Of a DNA stretch of 64,000 bases, positions 19,320 through 27,233 are shown piece by piece. A model generated the notes under the pieces. The model worked only from the letters and a program-made list of their open reading frames with translations. It ran no database searches and was not told where the DNA came from. Source of the DNA: Caldilineaceae bacterium SB0664_bin_27. GTDB taxonomy: Bacteria > Chloroflexota > Anaerolineae > Caldilineales > Caldilineaceae. A program made the position numbers and the translations under genes. The stretch lies in NCBI GenBank assembly GCA_009838625.1, contig VXRG01000130.1, positions 29,032-93,031 on the forward strand, in the 5' to 3' direction. How positions within the stretch are numbered: position 1 is the stretch's first letter; each line of letters starts with the position of its first letter.

Positions 19320-19352
19320 TTTACACAGTTTAATCTGCGTAAATTGACTAAA
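19311..19352. promoter_or_regulatory. 42-bp palindromic operator candidate over the suf promoter
   Basis: TTTAGTCAATTTACACAG-tttaat-CTGCGTAAATTGACTAAA; arms 19311-19328 and 19335-19352 match at 17 of 18 positions. Confidence 0.8.
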
Positions 19353-19466
19353 TCATTACTCTTACCTCGTACTTATACCATCCACCTTCCGTTCAGTCCA
19401 AAACCACAGCCTTCTGGTGCGCATCCATTACTGGTGCTGACATTCGTATACATCGGGAATCAGACC

Positions 19467-19500
19467 GGGTCGGGGTCCCCCTTTCCCGACCCATTTTGTT
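19467..19500 (+). terminator. orphan terminator-like hairpin with no CDS upstream on the plus strand
   Basis: GGGTCGGG-gtcccccttt-CCCGACCC followed by ATTTTGTTT. Confidence 0.5.
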
Positions 19501-19641
19501 TACACACAGAACCTATACAAAACCTGTACAATAGTAGTGCAGAACCGGTCGCGAACCGCCGCAATTCCGCGTCGATTGTCCGGCCAGAATCAGCTCGAAA
19601 ACCCGCTCGCGCGACGCCTCAATTTCCGCCGATTTTTGACC

Positions 19642-19747
19642 AAAAGTGTAACATCCCCATTGGAACATTTTTTTGTAACATTTTCCCCCCTCTTTTGCCC
19701 CTATTTCACTCTGGTCAGGAGCCCCAAAAACAGAAATGTTACACTTT
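19642..19747. repeat. cluster of TGTAACAT motifs including a 12-bp perfect inverted pair
   Basis: AAAGTGTAACAT at 19643-19654 and ATGTTACACTTT at 19736-19747 are exact reverse complements; a further TTTGTAACATTTT lies between them near 19672-19684. Confidence 0.6.
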
Positions 19748-20305
19748 CGCCGAAAATGCAACACCTTCGCGGCCCCTTCTGCGGCCCCTTGCCGCACCGC
19801 CGAAAGACCGCCCATCAGCCACTGAAATGATGAACTCCCTTCCCCCGCACAAGCTGTGCCAGAATCGCAGAGTCCGGACATACCAGACACCTGGATTGTG
19901 CCCTTTCCCCGAATCCCAGAATAGTAGTGAACTTACATTTACCTCAACGAACGACAAGACCGCGGCCGGCCCGCACTCCTATCTCCTGCAGAAGCGCCGG
20001 CAGTTCACACGTCTCACTCCTCACTCCTCGCCCTTCTTCCCACGCCTCTTGGTCTGTGCCGATCTCCGATATGAACGGGACAACAGAAAGGCACTGTCCT
20101 GTCAGTTCAATGTCCTGGCTGACTTTTGGAGGATCGTCTGTCATCCCTTTATAATCGCTGTTTGTGCGGTTGCCGCGCAGTACTGAGGTGGCCGTCCCGA
20201 TGACTGCAGAAGGACCTTGCACGCCGGCGTGTACATTCCCCGGAAACCCGGCAGCGGATGGAATTGCCAGGCGGTCTTGCAGGAACCGGGCAGGAGGATC
20301 GAAAA

Positions 20306-20908
20306 ATGGAATTCAACGTTGCACAACTGATGAAGGAGGCGACCGGGGCGCGCAGAGAGTTTGTTCTTGATGATGACATCGCCGATCTCGATGGCGGCCT
20401 GACGCCCCTGAGTAATCTGACCGGGGACCTGGAGTTGCTGCGCATCCACAGCGGCGTCCTGGCGACCGGCGATTTTCGAGTTGACTTGTCTCTGCAGTGC
20501 GGACGTTGCCTTGAACCCGTATCCATATCTGCATTCGTAAAATTTTCTGAGAGTTTTCGTCCTTTGACCGACATTCAGACGGGACGTTTTCTGTCGCCGG
20601 AGGAGTTTGAAGGACAGGCAGAGGATCTGACGGATGAAGCACTGCTGATCGATGCCCAACACATTCTCGACATTACAGAAGTGGTACGGCAGAACATCTG
20701 GCTCTCCATTCCGATTGTAGCCGCTTGCGATTACATTGACCCTGCCAGCGGCGCCCGAGACCCGGATGCATGTCCAAAGTATCTGAATCTGCTGTCCGAG
20801 TCTGCTCTTGACGGCTCGGCCGACGAACAGACACCTTCTGAAGCCAAAGGGATCGACCCTCGTTGGGAGGCCCTGTTGTCGCTGCAAAACGAATCCCCCA
20901 GCGATTAG
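20306..20908 (+). CDS. DUF177/YceD family protein
   Basis: FNVAQLMKEATGARREFVLDDD...LRIHSGVLATGDFRVDLSLQCGRCLEPVSISAFVKFSESF; immediately upstream of rpmF. Confidence 0.88.
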   Translation: MEFNVAQLMKEATGARREFVLDDDIADLDGGLTPLSNLTGDLELLRIHSGVLATGDFRVDLSLQCGRCLEPVSISAFVKFSESFRPLTDIQTGRFLSPEEFEGQAEDLTDEALLIDAQHILDITEVVRQNIWLSIPIVAACDYIDPASGARDPDACPKYLNLLSESALDGSADEQTPSEAKGIDPRWEALLSLQNESPSD

Positions 20909-20924
20909 ATAAGGAGAACTTACG

Positions 20925-21119
20925 ATGGGACCGCTACCGAAACGAAAAATCAGTAAGGGCAGGCGCAACCGCCGTCGCGCGCATCACGCGCTCGGCACTC
21001 CGAGGCTTGTTACCTGCGTGCAGTGCGGCGGAAAGACGCTCCCGCACCGGGTCTGCCCGCACTGCGGCAATTACATGGGCCGAATGCAGGTCCTGGATAT
21101 GGACGAAGAAGAAGCCTGA
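20925..21119 (+). CDS. rpmF: 50S ribosomal protein L32
   Basis: MGPLPKRKISKGRRNRRRAHHALGTPRLVTCVQCGGKTLPHRVCPHCGNYMGRMQV. Confidence 0.95.
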   Translation: MGPLPKRKISKGRRNRRRAHHALGTPRLVTCVQCGGKTLPHRVCPHCGNYMGRMQVLDMDEEEA

Positions 21120-21124
21120 GTAAA

Positions 21125-22102
21125 ATGAGTTTGGCGCTTTCCTACCTTCCGGAATCGAGTCCGCTGATCTTCCTGTTCCCCGGACAGGGCAGCCAGCATG
21201 TCGGCATGGCAAAGGAGCTGGCCGAGTCCTATCCGGCTGCGCGGGCCGTCTTCGCCGAAGCGGACGAAGTCCTGGGTGCGCCAATCAGCAGAATCTGCTT
21301 CGAAGGGCCGGAGGACCAGCTCACCGATACGATCAACGCGCAGCCTGCCCTGTTCGCAGCGAGTATGGCGGCACTCTGTGCGATGCAAGCGGAGATGGGC
21401 AGTTTGCCGCGACCGGCATATTTCGCCGGCCACTCGATGGGCGAGTATTCGGCCTTGGCCGCGGCCGGTTGCATCGGCTTCGCCGACGGGCTGCGCCTTG
21501 TGCGTGAGCGGGGCCGCCTGATGAAGGAGGCCGGCGCCAGACAGCCGGGGCGGATGGTCGCGGTTATCGGTCTGAAGGAAGATGTTGTTTCCCGGATCTG
21601 CGCGGAGGCGGCCGCGGCAAACAGTGGCGTCTCCCAGATCGCAAACGACAACTGTCCCGGGCAGATCGTAATCTCAGGAGACGAGAACAGCATCGCCGCC
21701 GCCATGTCGGAGTTGGAAAAGGCCGGGGCGCGCAGGGTCGTTCCCCTGGCGGTCAGTATAGCCGCCCACAGCCCGCTGATGGAGCCGGCAGCCTCGCAAT
21801 TGAGGGCGCGCATCGACGCAATAGACGTGAAGGAGCCTCTGGCTCCTGTCATCGGCAATACCAGCGGGCTCCCTCTTGACAGCCCCGCAGCCATCTGCCA
21901 GGAGTTGAATGCGCAGCTGACCGGCAGTGTCAGGTGGACCGATTCAATGAAGAAGGCTGTAGACGGCGGCGTTGAGACAGCAGTAGAGATTGGACCCGGT
22001 TCTGTGCTGACCGGACTGATGAAACGCATTCAGCGCAAGGGAAAGAGAGTGAATGTGTCAAATGCAGCCGAAGTCCGGAACTTTGCCGGGACGTTCGGTT
22101 GA
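21125..22102 (+). CDS. fabD: malonyl-CoA:ACP transacylase
   Basis: LIFLFPGQGSQHVGMAKELAESYPAAR...YFAGHSMGEYSALAAAGCI (GHSxGE nucleophile motif). Confidence 0.95.
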   Translation: MSLALSYLPESSPLIFLFPGQGSQHVGMAKELAESYPAARAVFAEADEVLGAPISRICFEGPEDQLTDTINAQPALFAASMAALCAMQAEMGSLPRPAYFAGHSMGEYSALAAAGCIGFADGLRLVRERGRLMKEAGARQPGRMVAVIGLKEDVVSRICAEAAAANSGVSQIANDNCPGQIVISGDENSIAAAMSELEKAGARRVVPLAVSIAAHSPLMEPAASQLRARIDAIDVKEPLAPVIGNTSGLPLDSPAAICQELNAQLTGSVRWTDSMKKAVDGGVETAVEIGPGSVLTGLMKRIQRKGKRVNVSNAAEVRNFAGTFG

Positions 22103-22281
22103 GCGCCGGGAACTGGCGCGTCTTGACACAGCGAAAGTTACCACGTTCCCTCTGATTGCAGTGCTGTAGCATCAGTCCTTGCCGGGTAGCCTGCCCTCTT
22201 TCGGAAAGAGATTTACTGTTCTTCCTTTTCGGCGTCCTGTAGTAGAATACCGGCAAGTTCGCCACCGTATCAAGGATTTCC

Positions 22282-23028
22282 ATGGACTTTACAGGCAAGA
22301 TTGCGCTCGTTACGGGTAGTAGCAGCGGAATCGGCGCGGCCATTGCGAAGGAGCTGGCTGCCGGTGGCGCGCGCGTCGCTCTTAACTATCGCGGCAATCA
22401 GGAGGGTGCCGGCGCAACCGCAGACGCCATCCGTGAAGCCGGCGGTGATTGCGCTGTCTTCCAGGCCGACGTGGGCTGTTTCAACGGGGCCGCCGATCTG
22501 GTGAAGGAAGTCGAAAAGGAGTTGGGCAGAGTCCACATCCTGGTCAACAATGCCGGTACGACCCGTGATGCGCTCATGATGAGTATGAAGGAGGATGGGT
22601 GGCGCGCCGTGCTCGGAACCAACCTGGACAGCATCTTCAATGTAACCAGGGCCGCGCTGCGAGGGATGATTCGGCAGCGATGGGGGCGCATCATCAATAT
22701 CTCCAGCATCGTGGGGCTGGCGGGCCAGGCGGGTCAGACGAACTACGCCGCAAGTAAGGCTGGTATGATAGGCCTCTCCAAGAGCCTTGCCCGAGAAGTA
22801 GGAAGCCGCGGCATAACTGTGAATGTGGTGGCACCTGGCTTTGTGCCAACGGCACTTACCGATGTAATGAGCGATGATCAGAAGGAAGAGACCTTGGCCC
22901 GCACGCCGTTGGGCAGGTTCGGCGACCCTGGAGAGATCGCCTGGGCTGTTGCATTTCTTGCGAGCGAACGGGCCGGTTTTATCACAGGGCAGGTCCTGTC
23001 CGTGGACGGCGGCCTTGTGATGATGTGA
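22282..23028 (+). CDS. fabG: 3-oxoacyl-ACP reductase
   Basis: KIALVTGSSSGIGAAIAKELAAGGARV; NNAGTTRDALMMSMKEDGW; YAASKAG; SVDGGLVMM. Confidence 0.94.
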   Translation: MDFTGKIALVTGSSSGIGAAIAKELAAGGARVALNYRGNQEGAGATADAIREAGGDCAVFQADVGCFNGAADLVKEVEKELGRVHILVNNAGTTRDALMMSMKEDGWRAVLGTNLDSIFNVTRAALRGMIRQRWGRIINISSIVGLAGQAGQTNYAASKAGMIGLSKSLAREVGSRGITVNVVAPGFVPTALTDVMSDDQKEETLARTPLGRFGDPGEIAWAVAFLASERAGFITGQVLSVDGGLVMM

Positions 23029-23056
23029 TTGATGTCGAGTCGGGACTTACAGGACA

Positions 23057-23698
23057 ATGATTGACCAGACGCAGCAACTCATGGAGCTACCTGTAGCAGC
23101 CGGTTCAGCGGATGTGACCGAGGCTGACGCCGAAAGTGTAGAAGGCATCGCCACCTCCCGGCCGCGTTCAGAAGCGCACAGGGCCGAACGTGATCGCGCC
23201 GTAGTGGAAACGGAAGCGCCAGACCGGTCGAGCGCAGACGGCGACAACGTCATTACCCATCCGGCCGAACGTAGAAGGGCCCGCCGCACGGCATTGCAGG
23301 TACTATATGAAGTCGACTGCACGGACCATCTGCCGGGCATTGCCCTGGACCATCGCCAGGCTGAGGAACAGTACGCCAACGAAACACTTGCCTTTCTTTA
23401 CTGGCTGGTGAGCGGAGCCATCCGCTATAAGGCTGACCTTGATTCGTTGATCGGCCGCTACGCCCCGGAGTGGCCGGTAGGCAAACTGGCGATAGTCGAT
23501 CGCAACGTACTACGTCTTTCCCTTTTTGAGCTGTCGAGTCCCGATGCCGATGCGCCGCCCAAGGTCGTTATCAATGAAGCGGTTGAACTGGCAAAAACAT
23601 TCGGCAGCGACAGCAGCTCGCGTTTTGTCAACGGGGTACTTGGCACTGCGCTGCGAGAGATCTCCCTGCCTTCAGAGTACAGACAAGAGAGCCGGTAA
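23057..23698 (+). CDS. nusB: transcription antitermination protein NusB with N-terminal extension
   Basis: ERRRARRTALQVLYEVDCTDH...WPVGKLAIVDRNVLRLSLFEL...PPKVVINEAVELAKTFGSDSSSRFVNGVLGTAL; about 70-aa N-terminal extension. Confidence 0.9.
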   Translation: MIDQTQQLMELPVAAGSADVTEADAESVEGIATSRPRSEAHRAERDRAVVETEAPDRSSADGDNVITHPAERRRARRTALQVLYEVDCTDHLPGIALDHRQAEEQYANETLAFLYWLVSGAIRYKADLDSLIGRYAPEWPVGKLAIVDRNVLRLSLFELSSPDADAPPKVVINEAVELAKTFGSDSSSRFVNGVLGTALREISLPSEYRQESR

Positions 23699-23706
23699 AT
23701 TCTGGC

Positions 23707-24678
23707 ATGAATAGCATCTTCGGCATTGGCGTCCTCGAGTTTATCTTCATCTTGATCTTCGCCCTGATCTTTCTTGGCCCGGAAAGGCTGCCAAAGGTAA
23801 CCAAAGACGTTCTGTTCTTCATACGCCGGTTGCAGAGGCTTTCGGGTGATCTGACCCGCCAGGTCAACGAAGAGATTGGGGACCTGCGCGAACTCGACCC
23901 CAGTTACCACATGAAGCAGCTGATGGACGACGAGGAAGAAGAGGAGGAGGAAGAGGAGAAGTCGATCGGTCAGGTAGACGGTCAGAAATCGACGACAGGA
24001 ACGAAACAGACCTCGGCGCCTTCTCAACCTGCTCAGGCCGCCGATGCAACGGCTGCTTCCTCCGGCGATGAGACCGTCGAACAGACCGCCGAACAGAAGT
24101 CTGCCCCGCAACCGTCGCTTTCCAACCTGAATACGGCTGCCTCGGCGAACGGGCGGCAACAGAGCGGCGGCAGCGGCGACAGCAGCGTCAAGACAACGGG
24201 AACGGCAATTCCGTCGGCGCCCAAGACCGGTTCGGCCAGTGCGACGAACCGAACGCCCTCAATTGGTGCTACACCCAAACGAACTGGCAGTACTCAGAAG
24301 CGAGGGGTAAAGACTCTTTCGGAGCTGCGAAAGCAACAGCGGGCAAAACGACAGTCCGGTTCCAGTGGCGCCGATTCGTCCTACCTGGATGAGCGCAATA
24401 AGCGCGCTCAGCGGCGGGCCGAGAGCCGGCGCGAGGCGGTGGCCGCGCAGAAGAACGAACGGGAAGAGGCGTCTGAGCTTGAGGACACCGTGACCGACCC
24501 GGTCGACTCTGGAGCAGGTGATGATTCCGGCGTACTTGCCGAGTTGAGTAGCAACGGCGAAGGCGCTGCAGATACCGACGTCGTCGCCAGGGAAAGCGGC
24601 GCAGAGTCCGACGAAGGGGCGGTCGCCGCGGTGGTGGAGGATGCAGACGGCGACGGTGACGAGGAGACGCAGCTGTGA
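23707..24678 (+). CDS. TatA/TatB-like translocase subunit with long low-complexity C-terminus
   Basis: MNSIFGIGVLEFIFILIFALIFLGPERLPKVTKDVLFFIRRLQRLSGDLTRQ; followed directly by tatC. Confidence 0.85.
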   Translation: MNSIFGIGVLEFIFILIFALIFLGPERLPKVTKDVLFFIRRLQRLSGDLTRQVNEEIGDLRELDPSYHMKQLMDDEEEEEEEEEKSIGQVDGQKSTTGTKQTSAPSQPAQAADATAASSGDETVEQTAEQKSAPQPSLSNLNTAASANGRQQSGGSGDSSVKTTGTAIPSAPKTGSASATNRTPSIGATPKRTGSTQKRGVKTLSELRKQQRAKRQSGSSGADSSYLDERNKRAQRRAESRREAVAAQKNEREEASELEDTVTDPVDSGAGDDSGVLAELSSNGEGAADTDVVARESGAESDEGAVAAVVEDADGDGDEETQL

Positions 24679-25475
24679 CACAGCAGGCGCCGCCGCTGGA
24701 TTCTGATCCTCTTGATACTGATCCGTTCGATGGCAGTCGAATGGGGCTGCTGGATCATCTGGCAGAGTTGCGCAACCGGATGATTTGGATCGTTGGCGCC
24801 TTGTTGTTCGGCGTCGTCGCCAGTATCGCCTTCGTTGAGCCGGTCATTGCATTCATTACCAGCCCGGTCGAAGAGAAACTGATCGCAATTGGCCCCACAG
24901 ATACGATCTTTGTCTTTTTCAAGGTCATGTTTGTGATGGGCGTGATCGTTGGCATGCCGGTGTTGGTCTACCAGATCGTTGCCTTCATTGCGCCGGGACT
25001 CTACCCCCACGAAAAACGAGGTCTGTTTTTGCTCTTGCCGGGGGTCATGGTCCTGTTCTTCGGCGGCGCAGCCTTTGCCAACTTTGTGATGTTGCCGGTT
25101 GCGGTCGGCTTCCTGCAGAACTTTCTCGGCGATGTAATCGATCAGGAGTGGACGGTCGACCGCTACATCGGCTTTTTCACGCGCATTGTCTTCTGGATTG
25201 GTGTTGCCTTTGAGACGCCTCTCGTGATCGCCTTTCTGGCGCGCATCGGTCTGGTAAGCGGGCCGCGCTTGCTGGGGATGTGGCGGCAGGCGATTGTGAT
25301 CATCTCGGTTGTGGCGGCGATGATCACACCCACAATCGATCCCATCAACATGACGATCGTCATGCTTCCGCTGATCAGCCTCTATTTCCTGGGAGTCGGA
25401 CTGGCATACCTGCTGTACAAGCCGCGGGCGCCGCGCAGTTTCGATGAAATGGACTGGGGCGACGATGAGGAATGA
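24675..25475 (+). CDS. tatC: Sec-independent translocase TatC
   Basis: LLDHLAELRNRMIWIVGALLFG...GLYPHEKRGLFLLLPGVMVLFFGGAAFANFVMLP; GTGA overlap with the TatA/B gene. Confidence 0.95.
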   Translation: MTQQAPPLDSDPLDTDPFDGSRMGLLDHLAELRNRMIWIVGALLFGVVASIAFVEPVIAFITSPVEEKLIAIGPTDTIFVFFKVMFVMGVIVGMPVLVYQIVAFIAPGLYPHEKRGLFLLLPGVMVLFFGGAAFANFVMLPVAVGFLQNFLGDVIDQEWTVDRYIGFFTRIVFWIGVAFETPLVIAFLARIGLVSGPRLLGMWRQAIVIISVVAAMITPTIDPINMTIVMLPLISLYFLGVGLAYLLYKPRAPRSFDEMDWGDDEE

Positions 25476-25665
25476 TAGGGAACAGCTTATAGCCCGGAAA
25501 CAGGAGGTCCTGCGCGAGTTGACGAGAGCGCGACGGCAATTGGATGGCATTCGCTATAATGCCAGTCCTCGTCAACGGAGCCGGCGACAGCAGCTGGAGA
25601 CCGAAGTTGAACAGCTGATGGCGGAAGAGTACCGGCTGCGCATCGCAATCGACCGGGCAGGGTAG
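25465..25665 (+). CDS. small basic/acidic hypothetical protein
   Basis: MRNDREQLIARKQEVLRELTRARRQLDG...; overlaps the tatC 3' end on the same strand. Moderate coding appearance. Confidence 0.5.
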   Translation: MRNDREQLIARKQEVLRELTRARRQLDGIRYNASPRQRSRRQQLETEVEQLMAEEYRLRIAIDRAG

Positions 25666-25714
25666 CAAGAAGCTGGTCCAACCTGGGAATGTTCGACACC
25701 TTCAAATATCCTTT

Positions 25715-25745
25715 CGGGGCAGGCAGAAGAATGTGGCCTGCCCCG
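25715..25745. other. 10-bp perfect stem-loop between genes
   Basis: CGGGGCAGGC (25715-25724) pairs exactly with GCCTGCCCCG (25736-25745); no strong U tract. Confidence 0.55.
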
Positions 25746-25807
25746 ATTCATTCACAGATGGTTTTGTCGACTGACGGCGTGTAGCCTATCGCAGAATAGG
25801 GGGCATC

Positions 25808-26641
25808 TTGCAGGAACGGTTCGACGTATTTATTACGGCCGGCTACGACCCCGATAAACAGGATCGAGTCTGTGCAGCGGCTGGAGTCGCCCACAAGTCT
25901 CTTGTGCCCGTTGTGGAAATGCCGATGGCGTGGCATGTCGTACAGGCTTTGGCGGAGAGCGATCGTATTGGCGAAGTCGTTATCGTCGGTTTGGAGCCTG
26001 GCGAGATCGATTTCGGCGTTCCCGTGCACCATGTGCCGAACCAGCCGAGCCTCTGGGCCAGCCAGAACGCTGGGCTTCGCAAACTTCGAGAGCTGAACCC
26101 GGACGACCGCTACGTCATCGCTCTCTCCGCAGATATCGCGCTCCTGACCGGACAGATCGTCGACAGTTTTATCGAAGCCTGCGAACCGTTCGAGCAGGAC
26201 GTCTATTGGGGCATCGTTCGAAAAGACGTGATGCTGGCCGCCTTCCCCGAGAGCAGACGCACCTATCTGCCGCTGCGGGAGGGCTCATTTTGCAGCAGCG
26301 ATCTGTACCTGGGGCGGCTGACAGCCGGTTTCCACATCCAGGAGCGTATTCGGTATTTCATCGAGAATCGCAAGAATGTTCTCGCGCTGGTGTGGAAGCT
26401 GGGACTGCCCACGATGGTCAGGTTCTTGCTGCGCCGCCTTTCAATTGCCGATATTGTCGACGTCGCCTACCGGATCGCGGGCGTGCGCGGAGGCCCGGTC
26501 GTATTGCCGCTTGCTGAGGCAGGAATGGACGTCGACAAGCCGGAGCAGCTAACTCAGGTCCGTGAGTACTTGAAAAGGAATCCTGACCACCCTGCCAATA
26601 CCCGCGCTCGAGGGCGGCCAGCCGCGCCTGGTGAGGTCTGA
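25808..26641 (+). CDS. NTP-transferase (MobA-like nucleotidyltransferase) family protein
   Basis: FITAGYDPDKQDRVCAAAGVAHKSLVPVVEMPMAWHVVQALAESDRIGEVVIVG...RYVIALSADIALLTGQIVDSFI. Confidence 0.75.
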   Translation: MQERFDVFITAGYDPDKQDRVCAAAGVAHKSLVPVVEMPMAWHVVQALAESDRIGEVVIVGLEPGEIDFGVPVHHVPNQPSLWASQNAGLRKLRELNPDDRYVIALSADIALLTGQIVDSFIEACEPFEQDVYWGIVRKDVMLAAFPESRRTYLPLREGSFCSSDLYLGRLTAGFHIQERIRYFIENRKNVLALVWKLGLPTMVRFLLRRLSIADIVDVAYRIAGVRGGPVVLPLAEAGMDVDKPEQLTQVREYLKRNPDHPANTRARGRPAAPGEV

Positions 26642-26643
26642 GA

Positions 26644-27195
26644 ATGCGAAGGCTGCTGGAGGTATTGTGCGGGCTGGATGAGCAACTTAGCGCCCGCACA
26701 GCCCTGAACGAAGAGCAGTTGACCATGCGCCACCCTCTCTTCTGGCTGGCGCATGTCGGCGCGCATCTGGGCGACACAATTGTCTGGCTGCTGGTGACGC
26801 TACTCCTGTGGCGGCAATCAAGGGGCGACCGGCAAACACGGAGCAGTCTGATCGGTTGGACTCTCTCGCTCGCGGCTGGTGTAGTGGGCACCGTGCTGGC
26901 AAAACAGGCGGTGCGGCGTCCGCGTCCTGGCAGCGGACGTTTTCTCTATGGAGTGGGCCCCGACGCGCACAGCTTTCCAAGCGGTCACGGTGTGCGTTGC
27001 GGGGTCATTCTGACGTGGGCCACAGCCTTCTGGCCGGGCGCGGGGAAGCTTGCTGTGTTGCTGGTTCTTTGGATCGGATGGGCTCGGGTCGCGTTGAATA
27101 TTCACTACATTGGCGACGTCGTCGCCGGATTCGTCTTGGGCGCAGGGCTGTCTCGTATCATTCGCAAGCGCGCCATGGCCCGGCGCAGCGACTGA
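26644..27195 (+). CDS. PAP2 family phosphatase
   Basis: KQAVRRPRPG...SFPSGHGVRCGVILTWA...RVALNIHYIGDVVAGFVLGAG. Confidence 0.88.
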   Translation: MRRLLEVLCGLDEQLSARTALNEEQLTMRHPLFWLAHVGAHLGDTIVWLLVTLLLWRQSRGDRQTRSSLIGWTLSLAAGVVGTVLAKQAVRRPRPGSGRFLYGVGPDAHSFPSGHGVRCGVILTWATAFWPGAGKLAVLLVLWIGWARVALNIHYIGDVVAGFVLGAGLSRIIRKRAMARRSD

Positions 27196-27233
27196 TACGA
27201 CGGGTCATTTGACTTCCAAACAGGGTGCCCCTG

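Noticed and set aside
19344-20186. 280-aa ORF downstream of the suf palindrome
   Set aside because: Starts with TTG inside the palindrome, has low-complexity Pro/Ser composition and no motif; more likely non-coding.
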